Shown piece by piece: positions 44,138 through 53,828 of a DNA stretch of 64,000 nt. Location of the stretch: assembly GCA_002238925.1 (NCBI GenBank), contig MPNH01000023.1, positions 1 through 64,000 on the forward strand, in the 5' to 3' direction. This DNA comes from Spirochaetaceae bacterium bin103 (GTDB lineage: Bacteria; Spirochaetota; Spirochaetia; SZUA-6; Bin103). A program made the position numbers and the translations under genes. The first letter of the stretch is position 1. The number at the start of each line of letters is the position of its first letter. The notes below the pieces were generated by a model. It saw only the letters and a list, made by a program, of their open reading frames with translations. It did no database searches and was not told the origin of the DNA.

Positions 44138-45367
44138 TCAGCCCCGTGCGGGTGGCGAGTCCGCCGCCGCCGGTGCAGCGTCCCGCACCCGGACGACCGC
44201 GGCGATCATCAGCAGCGACACCGCCGCCATACCGAGCATGCTCGGCGCCAGGCCGCCGGCCGCGTCGCGCACCACGCCAAGCAGCGCCGGCCCGCCGAAG
44301 CCGCCGACCTCCGCCGCGGCAAACAACAAGCCGGCTCCCAGCCCGAAGTGGCGGGCGCCGATGCCCGGCTGCTCCATCAGCAGCAGCATCATCAGCGGCA
44401 GGACCGGCGCGCGCGCCATGGCGGTGACCCACGCCGCGGCGAGCAGCGGCGCACCGCTCAGCACCGTCATGCCGGTCAGGCCGAGCGCGGCCGCCAGCAG
44501 CAGTACCACCAGGGCCATGCGCCGGGCGCCGGGCCGCGACAAGCCGGGAACCACGAGGGCGGTCAGCAGGCCGCACAGGGTGCCGACCGCGGTCCACCTG
44601 CCGGCGGCGGCGAGGTGGAAGCCTGCTTCCTCCAGGTAGGTCGGCTGCCACGCGTTGAGGCCGTGGTTTACCACGAACGTGCCGACTGCCAGCACCAGCA
44701 ACAGGCGCATGTTGCGCTCGCGCAACAGCAACAACCACCGGCCGCGAACCCGCGCCGCCGGCGCCTTGCGCAGCCCGCTGCCGCCGGGCGCGGGTGGATC
44801 GCGGTAGCAGAGCGTCCACAGCAGCAGCGCGCCGACACCAGCCGCGGCGAACACGAGCATCACCAGCCGCCACGAACCGACCAGCCGCAGCAGGACGCCG
44901 GCCGCGGTTGCCAGCACGACGACGCCGCCGATGGTGGGGGCGGTGGTGTACAGACCGGCGGCGTGCCCCCGCTGCCGCGGCGGGAACCACTCGGCCACGA
45001 TCTTGGGCACACCGATCGACACCACCGGCCCGCCAACCCCGAACAGCGCCACCGAGGCGAACAGCGTCCAGAACGAGGTCGCCGCGGCGCGCAGCAGCAG
45101 CGACAGGGTAATCACCACCAGCGCCAGGGCCACGGCGCGGCGCACCCCCAGCCGGTCGACCGCCACGCCCAGCGGAACGGCAGTAAACACGTACACCAGT
45201 TGCCAGACGCCGAGCACCAGGCCCATGCGGGCGCTCGACAGGCCCAGGTCGTGCATGATCGGCGACACCAGGGGCGCCAGCGAGCCGACCGCCATGCCGA
45301 ACGCGCAATACGCCAGCCAGCCAAGCGCCAGCATTCGCCATTTCCTGGCTACCACGGTGGCCGCCAT
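44138..45367 (-). CDS. Major facilitator superfamily transporter
   Basis: A 409-residue protein with about 12 hydrophobic helices and the central cytoplasmic loop near residues 190-210. The MFS loop 2-3 motif appears as GVAVDRLGVRRAV. Overall pattern, with GVGGPVVSIGVPKIVAEWFPPRQRG, is like CynX/NarK/oxalate-type anion transporters, but the substrate is not deducible. ATG 45367 (MAATVVARKWR) is selected; upstream extension runs into the divergent lipoprotein gene. Converges on the LytTR gene with only 14 nt between stops. Confidence 0.88.
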   Translation of the reverse strand: MAATVVARKWRMLALGWLAYCAFGMAVGSLAPLVSPIMHDLGLSSARMGLVLGVWQLVYVFTAVPLGVAVDRLGVRRAVALALVVITLSLLLRAAATSFWTLFASVALFGVGGPVVSIGVPKIVAEWFPPRQRGHAAGLYTTAPTIGGVVVLATAAGVLLRLVGSWRLVMLVFAAAGVGALLLWTLCYRDPPAPGGSGLRKAPAARVRGRWLLLLRERNMRLLLVLAVGTFVVNHGLNAWQPTYLEEAGFHLAAAGRWTAVGTLCGLLTALVVPGLSRPGARRMALVVLLLAAALGLTGMTVLSGAPLLAAAWVTAMARAPVLPLMMLLLMEQPGIGARHFGLGAGLLFAAAEVGGFGGPALLGVVRDAAGGLAPSMLGMAAVSLLMIAAVVRVRDAAPAAADSPPARG

Positions 45368-45426
45368 GATACGGGCCTGCGACCGCCATGGGCAGCATGC
45401 GCCGGTTCCGGTGTAACTTCGTGGTG

Positions 45427-46290
45427 ATGTTGCTTGTGCGCCGGACCATGATCGTGCTGTTGCTGGCCGCGGTGTTCCTGGCCGGTTGCAGCGGCGAGTA
45501 CCGGCCGACCGTCCTGCCGGCCGACGTCGACAAGTTGTTCGAGGTTCACCCTGCGGCGGCCAGCCCGGACGCCAACACGGTGTGGATCTTCGCACAGGGC
45601 GGCCCCTCGCACGACATCAGCAACGATGTCCTGCTTCTGTTCCTGCAGCTCCCCGACCGTGAGGAAATTCACCTGGTGCAGGCGCACCAGACGCTGACCC
45701 TCAATCCCCGCCTCGCCGCCCGCCACCCGCGCCTGTCGCTGGACGACCTGCAGGCCGAGGTCGACGTCAGCGTCGAACTGCTGCGGCGCGTGATCGACCA
45801 CTTTGGGGCGCGGGACAAGCGCGTCGTCGTGGTGGGGTACTCGTACGGATCGTGGCTGGTGGCGCGCTACCTCGCGCTGCACGGCCCGGACGGCGCCGAC
45901 CGCTACGTGCTGCTGGCGGGGCGTCTGGACATGCCGCGGGAGTTCGTCGGCGGCGCGCTCCGCAAGGGCATGCTGTACTACTTCCCGAACGCAACCGAGC
46001 CGGCGCCGACCGCCCGGCGCCCCACGACCGACGAAGAGTGGATCGAGCTGCTGATCGCGGGCGCCACCTTCCACGACCGCTACACCGAGCGGCTCGCCGG
46101 CACCGACCTGAGCAGGGCGATCTACGCGTACGCCACGGCAGACACCGTGGTCGGGCGGCTGAGCGAGGCCGAGATCCGGTTCCTGGAGGAGAGCGGTGCC
46201 ACCGTCATCGCCGGCGAGGGCGCCAACCACGTGTCGCTGGCGTTCAATCAGGACGTTCTTGCCCGCATTCGAGCCGCCCTGGAGGAGTAG
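45427..46290 (+). CDS. Lipoprotein with alpha/beta-hydrolase fold
   Basis: An exported lipoprotein: basic VRR, hydrophobic MIVLLLAAVFLAGC with the lipobox LAGC, then about 265 mature residues. The mature part carries VVVVGYSYGSWLVARY, a nucleophile elbow GYSYG (GxSxG), and GEGANHVSL near the end supplies a plausible catalytic histidine. Likely an envelope-anchored esterase or peptidase; substrate unknown. The frame begins at ATG 45388, but ATG 45427 gives a normal signal peptide. Divergent from the MFS gene, 20 to 60 nt apart. Confidence 0.72.
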   Translation: MLLVRRTMIVLLLAAVFLAGCSGEYRPTVLPADVDKLFEVHPAAASPDANTVWIFAQGGPSHDISNDVLLLFLQLPDREEIHLVQAHQTLTLNPRLAARHPRLSLDDLQAEVDVSVELLRRVIDHFGARDKRVVVVGYSYGSWLVARYLALHGPDGADRYVLLAGRLDMPREFVGGALRKGMLYYFPNATEPAPTARRPTTDEEWIELLIAGATFHDRYTERLAGTDLSRAIYAYATADTVVGRLSEAEIRFLEESGATVIAGEGANHVSLAFNQDVLARIRAALEE

Positions 46291-46344
46291 CCTTGAGCCC
46301 GCCGGGGGATGCCGGCACGCGCCGGTTGGCGTTATGGTGGGCGC

Positions 46345-46887
46345 GTGTCAACAGAGGATGCCGCCCTGGAGCGGCTCAGGTACCCGATCGGGCGGTTCGA
46401 AGAAGACCCGCACCCGACGCCGGAGAAGTACGAACGCTGGATCGACCGCATCGCGGCCCTGCCGGGTGAACTGCGCACCGTAGTGCAGGGCCTTTCCGAC
46501 GACCAGCTCGACACCCCGTACCGTCCGGACGGCTGGACGGTACGCCAAGTGGTGCACCACGTGCCCGACAGCCACCTGAACGCCTACATCCGCACCAAGC
46601 TGGCGCTCACCGAGGATGTACCCACCATCAAGCCGTACGACGAGGCAACGTGGGCAGAGTTGCCGGACTGTTCCGGCCCGCCGGAGGCATCTTTGCAGCT
46701 CCTGGAGGCTCTGCACCAACGCTGGACCGCCACCCTGCGCGCGCTCGACGAGCCGGCCCGGCAGCGCACGCTGCACCACCCGGAAGACGGCCGGCTGACC
46801 GTCGGCCGGTTCATCCAGAGCTACGCCTGGCACGGCCACCACCACCGCGCCCACATCGCCAACCTGTGCACCCGCATGGGCTGGTGA
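46345..46887 (+). CDS. DinB/YfiT-like metal-dependent thiol transferase family protein
   Basis: A 180-residue four-helix-bundle protein of the DinB superfamily, YfiT/bacillithiol transferase branch: LRYPIGRFEEDPHPTPEKYERWI at the start, DGWTVRQVVHHVPDSHLNAY with the first metal histidine, and SYAWHGHHHRAHIANL with the HxxxH pair. The metal site appears complete. Family members transfer low-molecular-weight thiols or hydrolyse adducts; whether this organism makes bacillithiol is unknown. GTG 46345 is chosen; an ATG at 46309 is in frame. Confidence 0.85.
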   Translation: MSTEDAALERLRYPIGRFEEDPHPTPEKYERWIDRIAALPGELRTVVQGLSDDQLDTPYRPDGWTVRQVVHHVPDSHLNAYIRTKLALTEDVPTIKPYDEATWAELPDCSGPPEASLQLLEALHQRWTATLRALDEPARQRTLHHPEDGRLTVGRFIQSYAWHGHHHRAHIANLCTRMGW

Positions 46888-46916
46888 CGGGCTGTTGAAC
46901 GAGCCGACGCTCAGTT

Positions 46917-48435
46917 TCAGCGGCGGAACGGCTTGAAGCGGGAGATGGCGGAGACGCCGCCGACGGCGTCCAGGATGCGCAGCGTCACGATGCGTCCGCT
47001 GGCCGCATGCTCGAAGATCGCGTACTGCACTTCGCGGCGGCCGCTGAAGGAGCCGCGTGCCGCGGTGGCCGGGCCATCGCCGCCGGAGACAAGCAGTTCG
47101 TACTCCAGGATGTTGCCGTCGAGGACGCCGTCGGCGCGCGGCTCGTAGATGAAGCCGGCGATCTCCTCCTCCGCGCCCAGGTCGCACACGAACTCGTGGG
47201 GAAACGGGGGCGGCGGGGAAGCGGTAAGCCAGAATTCCCGGTTGGTGGCTTGCAGTGCGCCGGTGGCCGGGTGGTGCTGCTGAGCCGCGGTCGCACGCAC
47301 CATGGACAGGCGCCGGCAGTCGATCAGGTCGCACGCCAGGTACGACTTGGACCTCCCGAGCGTGCCGTCGTCCTTGACGATTGCCGCGCGCACCAGCGTC
47401 GGGCCGATTACCCGGAACGGCGCCGTGTAGATCGTGTCGTTGTCCGTCGGCGCGGGACCGTTCAGGGTAAGGTGAATGCGCGCGTCCGGCAGCTCGGGCT
47501 CCAGCGTCAGGACACCCTCCTGGTGGCGGAATTCGATGCCGTCCGGATAGCGCCCGTCGAGCTGCAGCGCCGCCAGCCGCGGCAGGTGGGTCACGATGCG
47601 CGCCGCCAGCGACCGGTAGTTGCGCTTGGCCGGCAGCGACCAGGCAGCCTCGGCCAGCGCGAGCGCGCGCGGGAACAGCTGGTAGGCGGCCGCGGGGAAG
47701 CTCGCGATCCGGTCGCACCACAGGTTGCCCTGCGCACCGAGAATGTTGGCGTGATGTTCCTCGGCCAGCCCGTCGGGAATCGGCTCCAGCGAACCGGCGC
47801 TGCGCAGCGTGACGGTACCGATCCAGCCGGACGGCTCATGGAACCAGTTGGCATCCTGGTGGTAGTCGAAGTAGCAGCAGCTTTGCGGCGTCATCACGAC
47901 CTGGTGGCCCCGTTCCGCCGCGCCCCGGAGCCGTGCACCCAACGCCGCGTCGCCCTCCTCGCTGCGCCAGTACATCACCGCGGCGGATGCCGCCAGCCCG
48001 CCGTCCATGATTTCGTCCCAGCCAAGCAGCCGGCGGCCGTGGCGGGCGAAGATCGCGGCCACGCGGCCGATGAAGTAGCTTTGCAACTCGTCGAGATTCG
48101 CGAGCCCCTCCCTACGCATCCGCTCCCGGCACTGCGGACAGTGTGCCCACGCCCGCTTGTCGGCTTCGTCGCCGCCGATGTGCACGATCTCCGACGGAAA
48201 CAGGTCGAACGTTTCGGCCAGGATCTGCTCGATTACGGCAAACGTACGCTCGTTGCCCGCGCAATACACGTTGGCGCTGCCGTCCTCCGGGTCGCAACGC
48301 AGCTCCGGCATCGCCCGCAGAATCGCCGCCGAGTGCCCTGGCATCTCGTTTTCCGGCACCACGGTAATGCCGCGCGCGGCGGCATACGCCACCACCTCCC
48401 GGACGTTGATCCCGCGACGCGTCGCGCCGCTCGTT
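46917..48435 (-). pseudogene. N-terminally truncated GH20 beta-N-acetylhexosaminidase
   Basis: The reading frame holds the catalytic barrel and C-terminal part of a family 20 hexosaminidase: VVAYAAARGITVVPENEMPGH, then the catalytic Asp-Glu pair in IVHIGGDEADKRAW, LLGWDEIMDGG, and a C-terminal beta-sandwich. Everything before about ATRRGINVREVV (first part of the barrel and the N-terminal domain, at least 150 residues) is missing; instead the sequence passes directly into a response-regulator gene in another frame near 48421-48435. The only start codons (GTG 48395) would make a barrel without its first strands. Judged non-functional, unless the junction is an assembly error. Confidence 0.8.
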
Positions 48436-48873
48436 CTGCACGCCTTCCTGCGCGCGCTGCACGAGCTTGTAGCCGACCGCGGGGGACACGAAGTAGTCGC
48501 CCGCGTGGACGGCGCGGATCGCGGTTACCAGCTGCTCCGGCTTGACGTTCTTGAGCACGTAGCCGATGGCGCCGGCGTCGAGCGCGCTGAACACGTAGTC
48601 GTCGTCATCGAAGGTGGTGAGCACCAGTATCTTGATGTTCGGATGCGCGGCGTGAATCCGGCGCGTCGCCTCGGTGCCGTCCATTACCGGCATGCGCACG
48701 TCCATCAGGATTACGTCCGGCTGCAGGCGCTCCGCCATGCGCACCGCCTGGCGGCCGTTCTCGGCGATGCCGGCCACCGCGATCTCGTCGCGGGCGTGGC
48801 TGCGCAGGATTATCTCGATGCCGTGGGCGAACAGCCGCTGGTCATCCGCTATCAGAACCTTGATCCGCTCCAC
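48421..48873 (-). pseudogene. Response regulator, NarL type, lacking its DNA-binding domain
   Basis: From GTG 48873 (preceded by GGAGCGGACG) the frame encodes an intact receiver domain: IADDQRLFAHG with the acidic pocket D10/D11, phospho-acceptor D58 in LMDVRMPVMDG, TTFDDDDYV and the switch lysine in GYVLKN. After LVQRAQEGVQNERRDA, where a LuxR-type helix-turn-helix should begin, the frame enters the GH20 fragment out of frame and continues to a stop at 48112 with unrelated residues. It follows the kinase remnant by 17 nt. Confidence 0.82.
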
Positions 48874-48889
48874 CGTCCGCTCCGTCTGG

Positions 48890-49366
48890 TCAGTCTGCTC
48901 CGGCTGCTCCGTCCGATTCCATGATCTCTCCCATGGCGTAGGGAATAGCCCCGCTGAGCTGAAACCCGTCGGCCACGTTGCCGGCCCGGATCGTGCCGCC
49001 GAGCTCGGCGAACCGTTCACGCATGCCGGACATGCCGATGCCGTCCTGAACCGCCGCGCCATCCGCCGCGAGGCCGCTGCCGTTGCCCCACACGTTGACG
49101 CGGATCTCGGCCGGCGCCTGCCACAGGGTGATGCGCACGCGCGACGCGTTGCCGTGGCGGAACGCGTTGGTCAGACCCTCCTGCACCAGCCGGAACAGCG
49201 CCGAGTCGATGCGGTGCCCGAGCGTCGGCGGCAGGTTGCCGAGATGCATCTCCACCGACACCCCCATGGCGTCCTGGAACGCGCGCGTCAGCTGGAAGAT
49301 GGCGCCGATGCCCTTGCGCTCGAACTGCTCCACGGAGCGCATCAGGTGCAGGATGCGCCGCGTCCA
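48890..49366 (-). pseudogene. Sensor histidine kinase remnant (catalytic domain only)
   Basis: A frame of about 158 codons, opening after a TGA at 49367-49369, encodes the end of a NarX/LiaS-type kinase: RRILHLMRSVEQFE (after the H-box helix), LVQEGLTNAFRHGNASRVRITL (HATPase N-box), GNGSGLA and GIGMSGMRERFAELGG. The sensor, membrane helices and the phospho-accepting His helix are absent. ATG 49342 is the only reasonable start. It pairs with the truncated response regulator downstream. Confidence 0.82.
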
Positions 49367-49412
49367 TCATGGTGCAGCTACTTCGGCGGCGAAGGTGGCG
49401 CGTCAGATCCTG

Positions 49413-50444
49413 TCAGAAGTTCGCCGACAGCGTCTTGTCCAGGTCCTCGCCGAGCCGCGCTTCGGTCTTCCGCTTGTCGATTGCGAGTCTGGTCAGCTGT
49501 TCGGCGAGTGCTTCCTGGTCCGCGTCCGCCAAGCGTCGAGCCTTGTCGATCCACGCCGATGGAGCGGCTGACATGCCTCCGAGAGCACCGGCCAGTGCGC
49601 CGGCCATGGCGGCCATTGTGTCGGTATCGCGACCAAAGTTCGCGGCCATCGGGATTACGGCGCCGAAGTCGCCCTCCGCCAGCAACAGCAGACCCAGCGT
49701 GATGGGCACGGTCTCCAGGGCATTCTTCTTGCGGGCGGCGAAGAACTCACCAGCGTGATCGTATACGTAGGCCCGGTAGTGCGCGTAGCTCCCCTCTTTC
49801 GCTGCGACGGATGCGGAGCGTTCGATCGCGCGGGCCATCGGCGCCGCGCCGCGCGGGTACAGGTACGCCGACGACGCCTCCAGCACAGACTGCACCGACG
49901 CGTCGGGGGCGAGCGCGGCGGCCATGGCGGCGGCCATTGCCGCCGCCCCGTCCTGACTCACACCCGCGTTGTGCGCGTCGATGAGGCTGGCCAAGTTGTA
50001 CGCTTGGTGGGCGGCCTGCCGCGGATTTGACGCGTTGACCATACCAACCGGGACGATCCCCATGGCCGCGCTTGAGCAAGGCACGTTGCCGAGCGCAGCC
50101 ACGCGCGGGTCGTCGTATTCGCGTAACTTGAAAGCGGTATGCAGCACCGAGATGAAGAAACGGTTCTGCTTGGCACCGAAGATTTCGTCGTAGTCGGCCA
50201 GCCAACGCGCAGCCCAGTCGTCCAGCGTTGCATAGCCGCCGGTGTCGACCAACGCGCGCACCAGGATGTCGCGCAGGATGGTGTCGTCGGTACCGCCAGT
50301 GTCGAAGTCAGCCACCCAACCCAGCTCGGCATCGATATCGGCGTAGGTCTTGTTTTCGGTCGGCGCACCCATCGCATCGCCGATCACGCCGCCATACAGG
50401 GCAGCCAATATACGATCGTAGAGTTGTGTGCCGTTTATCTTCAT
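49413..50444 (-). CDS. ADP-ribosylglycohydrolase family protein
   Basis: A 343-residue all-helical protein of the DraG/ARH family. The di-metal site motifs are present: GVIGDAMGAPTE near the N-terminus, DTGGTDDTILRDIL in the first half and NFGRDTDTMAAMAGALAG near the end. It should remove ADP-ribose from protein, nucleic acid or a small molecule. It is the last apparently complete gene of a minus-strand group with a sugar ABC transporter (20 nt after the second permease), a grouping that suggests use on an imported N- or O-glycoside rather than protein. Start ATG 50444 (MKINGTQLYD). Confidence 0.88.
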   Translation of the reverse strand: MKINGTQLYDRILAALYGGVIGDAMGAPTENKTYADIDAELGWVADFDTGGTDDTILRDILVRALVDTGGYATLDDWAARWLADYDEIFGAKQNRFFISVLHTAFKLREYDDPRVAALGNVPCSSAAMGIVPVGMVNASNPRQAAHQAYNLASLIDAHNAGVSQDGAAAMAAAMAAALAPDASVQSVLEASSAYLYPRGAAPMARAIERSASVAAKEGSYAHYRAYVYDHAGEFFAARKKNALETVPITLGLLLLAEGDFGAVIPMAANFGRDTDTMAAMAGALAGALGGMSAAPSAWIDKARRLADADQEALAEQLTRLAIDKRKTEARLGEDLDKTLSANF

Positions 50445-50463
50445 AATCATTCGTGGTCGCTCT

Positions 50464-51307
50464 TTAACCCTTTACCGCGCCTTGCGTCATTCCCCGGATG
50501 AACTGGCGCTGAAAGATCAGGAACAGGATCACCGCCGGGGCCAGCATAAGCACCGACGCGGCGTTGGTCAGTGCCCAGTCACGGTCGAAACGGCTGGCGA
50601 ACGCGTACAGGCTGGTGGCAACCGGCTTCAGGTTCGGATCGTGAATGAACGTGACCGAGACCAGGAACTCGTTCCATCCCCACAGCATCACGATCAGTGC
50701 CACGGTCAGGAATCCGGGCTTCGTGATCGGCACGATGATGCGGGTGAATACCTGCAGGCGGTTGGCGCCGTCGATCAGAGCCGCGTCCTCGAAATCGCGC
50801 GGGATGGTCACCATGTAGGAGCGCAGCAGAAAGGTGGAGAAGGTGGCGAAGCGCGCGGCATGAATGATCATGACGCCAACCAGGTTGTTGATCAGCCCCA
50901 GGTGCTTCCACATGAAGAACAGCGGAAACAGGAACAGCAGCAACGGCATGGCCGAGGACACAAGGAACACCACCAGCAGCACGTCGCCGCCGCGCGGCGC
51001 AGCACCCCGCCAGACCGGCCACTACCAGCACCATGGCCGCGGTACCGGTCGAGATGACGGCGCTGTTGCGCATGGTAACGGCGTAGCGTCCGTTCACCCA
51101 GGCCTTGCTGAAATTGAGCAACTGGATCTCGCCCATCGGCGGCGCCAGAGGATTGGCGCCGATTTCGCGGTTGGTCTTGACCGAATTGAACGACAGCATG
51201 ACGATCGGGTAGAGCGAGAAGATGGCCAGCAGGGTGAGCACGACGTAGGTCGGCGCCAGCGACGGTACCCGCCGGCGGCCCCTGCCAGCAACCGCGGCGG
51301 AACTCAT
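50464..51307 (-). CDS. Sugar ABC transporter permease, MalG type, frameshifted
   Basis: The second CUT1 permease. ATG 51307 overlaps the stop of the first permease as ATGA. The N-terminal part is in one frame (SLAPTYVVLTLLAIFSLYPI, NREIGANPLAPP, NSAVISTGTAAMVLVVAGLAG), and the rest is in another (LLVVFLVSSAMPLLLFLF, DAALIDGANRLQVFTRIIVP with the EAA loop, GMTQGAVKG at the C-terminus). The shift lies near 50990-51015, within GGCGGGG and GCGCGGCGG runs where a single-base error is easy. About 280 residues if repaired. Either a recent pseudogene or a sequencing error. Confidence 0.85.
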
Positions 51308-52224
51308 ACCTCCCATCCCCGGCGCCGCAGCATGACGAACAGCAGCGTCACCAGGGCGGCCACGAAGCTCAGCGACATGCCGATCGAGGCGGCGTAGCCC
51401 ACTCGGAAGTCGGCGAACGCGTTCTGGTACGCGTACACTGCGAGCAGGAGCGAGGCGTTGCCGGGTCCGCCCTCGGTCATCAGGAACACGTAGTCGAACG
51501 ACAGGAACGACCAGATGATGGTCTGCAGCAGCGAGTACATCAGGGTCGGCAGGATGCCGGGGATGGTGACGAAGCGGAACTGTTGGCTGCCGCTGGCGCC
51601 CTCGACCGCCGCGGCATCGTACAGGTCCCCGTCGATCGCCTGCATGGCCGCCAGGTACAGGACCAGCAGGAAGCCCCACCAGTGCCAGAAGTTGGTGAAG
51701 TAGACGGCATACAGCACCAGGTCGGGGTCGCCGAGCGGCTTGATGTTGAGCCACTCAAGCCCGGTCAACTGGGCCAGGTAGGGCCCGACGCCCTTCAGCG
51801 GGTGGTAGATTTGCCGCCAGATGTTGACGTTGACCACGCTGGCGATCACGTAGGGAATGAAGAACACCACCCGATAGACCATCGAGAAGCGACGCGCCCG
51901 CGCCAGCAGGGCCGCGCCGACAAGCCCAAACCCCACCGGCAGCGTCAGGTTCATCACCGTCCATTGGACGTTGTTGACGAACGCCTTGTGGAAATTCGCG
52001 TCCTGGAGCAACTGGCCGTAGTTGCCGAGACCGACGAACTCGGTCGCCCCCAGGCCCGACCACTCGGTCAGCGAGTAGTAGATGCTGGCAACGGCAGGCC
52101 CGATGATGACGACGAGGTTCAGCACGATGACCGGGAGGAGAAACGTCCACCCGACCAATGAACTCCTGCGGCCCCGGGGCCCGGCCAGTCCCGGGGCGGT
52201 CCCTACGACGACAGCATCGCCCAT
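51304..52224 (-). CDS. Sugar ABC transporter permease, MalF type
   Basis: A 306-residue CUT1 permease with six hydrophobic helices starting at LVGWTFLLPVIVLNLVVII. The EAA motif facing the ATPase is YDAAAVEGASGSQQFRFVTIP. PSLxE-like features and GGPGNASLLLAVYAYQNAF are typical of the family. It lies 41 nt after the substrate-binding protein and overlaps the second permease. No ATPase gene is present in the cluster; CUT1 systems often share one MsmK-type ATPase encoded elsewhere. Confidence 0.92.
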   Translation of the reverse strand: MGDAVVVGTAPGLAGPRGRRSSLVGWTFLLPVIVLNLVVIIGPAVASIYYSLTEWSGLGATEFVGLGNYGQLLQDANFHKAFVNNVQWTVMNLTLPVGFGLVGAALLARARRFSMVYRVVFFIPYVIASVVNVNIWRQIYHPLKGVGPYLAQLTGLEWLNIKPLGDPDLVLYAVYFTNFWHWWGFLLVLYLAAMQAIDGDLYDAAAVEGASGSQQFRFVTIPGILPTLMYSLLQTIIWSFLSFDYVFLMTEGGPGNASLLLAVYAYQNAFADFRVGYAASIGMSLSFVAALVTLLFVMLRRRGWEV

Positions 52225-52265
52225 CGCCGTTCTCCTACCTCACACCGTCGCGCATCGCGCGTCGG

Positions 52266-53606
52266 TCACGGACTGCGGGTGTTCGGCGCCGGGGGAATCG
52301 GCATGCCGGCCTCGGCGTAGTCAGCCGCGTACACCTCCTGGAACGCAGCCATGAAATCGGCCGCCGTCATGTCGCCATTGTGTACCTTGACGATCTCCTG
52401 CTCGGCCCAGGTCTTGGACTGCGGCGGCCAGTAACCCCAGACCGGGTACCCGGTCTTGCCGCGCCCGGTCTCCAGGCTGAACTCGGAGATCCACCTCGTA
52501 ATGCGCGGGTCGATGTCGGAACCGAAATCCGCTTCCTTGTAGTGCAGCGGCGGAAACCAGCTCGAAAAGCGGGTCGATTCGGCAATCTTGGCCGCTCGCG
52601 TGGCGTCTTCGAACAGGAAGTTCAGCACGGTGCCGGCGGCATCGCGATGCTCCGCCGACGCGCTCAATGCGATGCTCTCGCCGATGCTGAGCTCGTAGAC
52701 CGGCTCCACGCCGTCACGCAGGGGCGGTGTCTGCGCGAAGTTCCAGCGGTTGCCGGACTCGGCTTCCATCGAGATGAGCGACTCGGTGACCCAGGTGCCG
52801 TTGATCATCATCAGCGCGTCCCCTTCCATCAGCGCGCTGTTGGCGTCCGCGTAGCCCATGCTGTAGTAAGTCTCCAGGTCGCCGCCCCACCAGCCGGCCT
52901 GCACCTGCGAGTTCCAGTACTCCATCGCCTCCACCAGCAGCGGGTGGTCCCAGCGCAGTTCCTGGATGCTGGCCTCGTAGAACCGGTCATGGCCGGCGTA
53001 GCCGCCCCACATGGCCGGGAATTGCCAGCGGTTGCGCGCAACGTAGTGGGAGAAACAGATTAGATCCTCCTCGTCGGCGACGTTGCAGACCCGTTCCACG
53101 TCAGCGCGGCTGGCCGGCGGTTGCAGGTCGTACTTCTCGAACAAAGTCTCGTTGTAGAACAGCAGCAGCGTCTCGTAGTGCATCGGCAGGGTGATCAACG
53201 AGCCGTCCGAGCTGGTGCCGGACTCGTAGGCCCATCCCAGCAGTCTGCTCTCCCACCCGTAGTGGGCGGCAAGGTCGCTCATGTCGGACAGCTGGCCGGC
53301 GCTCCAGTACTCCAGCGCGTAACCCGGCCCGCCAAGCTGAATGATGTCCGGCCCGGCGCCCGCCTGAATCGCGGTCTGGGTGGTGCGGTAGTAGTCCTCC
53401 ATGTACACCAGCTCCAGCTCGACCTCCGGGTGCGCCTCCTGCAACGGGTCAAGGAACAGCTCCTGGACCGCCGGCCGATACTCCGTCTGCAGACTCGACG
53501 TCCACCAGACCACCTTCTGCACGTCGGCAGCCCCCTCTTCCGTACCCGCCGCAAACGCACCCGCGGCAAGTACCGCCAAGGCCAGCACGGCAACGCTCTT
53601 CTTCAT
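52266..53606 (-). CDS. Extracellular sugar-binding protein (SBP family 1)
   Basis: A 446-residue exported binding protein of a CUT1 importer. The signal is MKKSVAVLALAVLAAGAFA followed by AGTEEGAA; no lipobox cysteine is present, so it is probably soluble in the periplasm. The family 1 pattern is seen in GAGPDIIQLGG, YETLLLFYNETLFEKY and GDALMMINGTWV. Many aromatic residues (WWGGY, WGYWPP) suit stacking on sugars. Start ATG 53606 follows AGGGGGAC. First gene of the operon, after a promoter-like sequence. Confidence 0.93.
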   Translation of the reverse strand: MKKSVAVLALAVLAAGAFAAGTEEGAADVQKVVWWTSSLQTEYRPAVQELFLDPLQEAHPEVELELVYMEDYYRTTQTAIQAGAGPDIIQLGGPGYALEYWSAGQLSDMSDLAAHYGWESRLLGWAYESGTSSDGSLITLPMHYETLLLFYNETLFEKYDLQPPASRADVERVCNVADEEDLICFSHYVARNRWQFPAMWGGYAGHDRFYEASIQELRWDHPLLVEAMEYWNSQVQAGWWGGDLETYYSMGYADANSALMEGDALMMINGTWVTESLISMEAESGNRWNFAQTPPLRDGVEPVYELSIGESIALSASAEHRDAAGTVLNFLFEDATRAAKIAESTRFSSWFPPLHYKEADFGSDIDPRITRWISEFSLETGRGKTGYPVWGYWPPQSKTWAEQEIVKVHNGDMTAADFMAAFQEVYAADYAEAGMPIPPAPNTRSP

Positions 53607-53662
53607 ACCAGTCCCCCTGATTCGCCGGCGGACGCACGCTTACGGACCGCCGTAATCGGAAC

Positions 53663-53691
53663 ACTGTGCGGCACCGGTTGGTGGTTGTCAA
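53663..53691 (-). promoter_or_regulatory. Candidate sigma-70-type promoter of the sugar ABC operon
   Basis: On the minus strand a perfect TTGACA at 53691-53686 is followed after 17 nt by CACAGT at 53668-53663, a weak -10 (three of six). Initiation near 53656 would leave a 50-nt leader before the binding-protein ATG. The -35 stands out in this GC-rich DNA; the -10 does not. Confidence 0.4.
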
Positions 53692-53828
53692 GAAATCCCT
53701 GACCGACCGGGGTGCCCGGGGGTGCGACCCCGTTGTGTGGCACGGTCATGCGACAGCCAGTAGTTCGACAGGTTGGGGAGGGCTGGGTAATGAACGCTCA
53801 TGGTCCTGCGCGTAGCGCGAACGCATGA

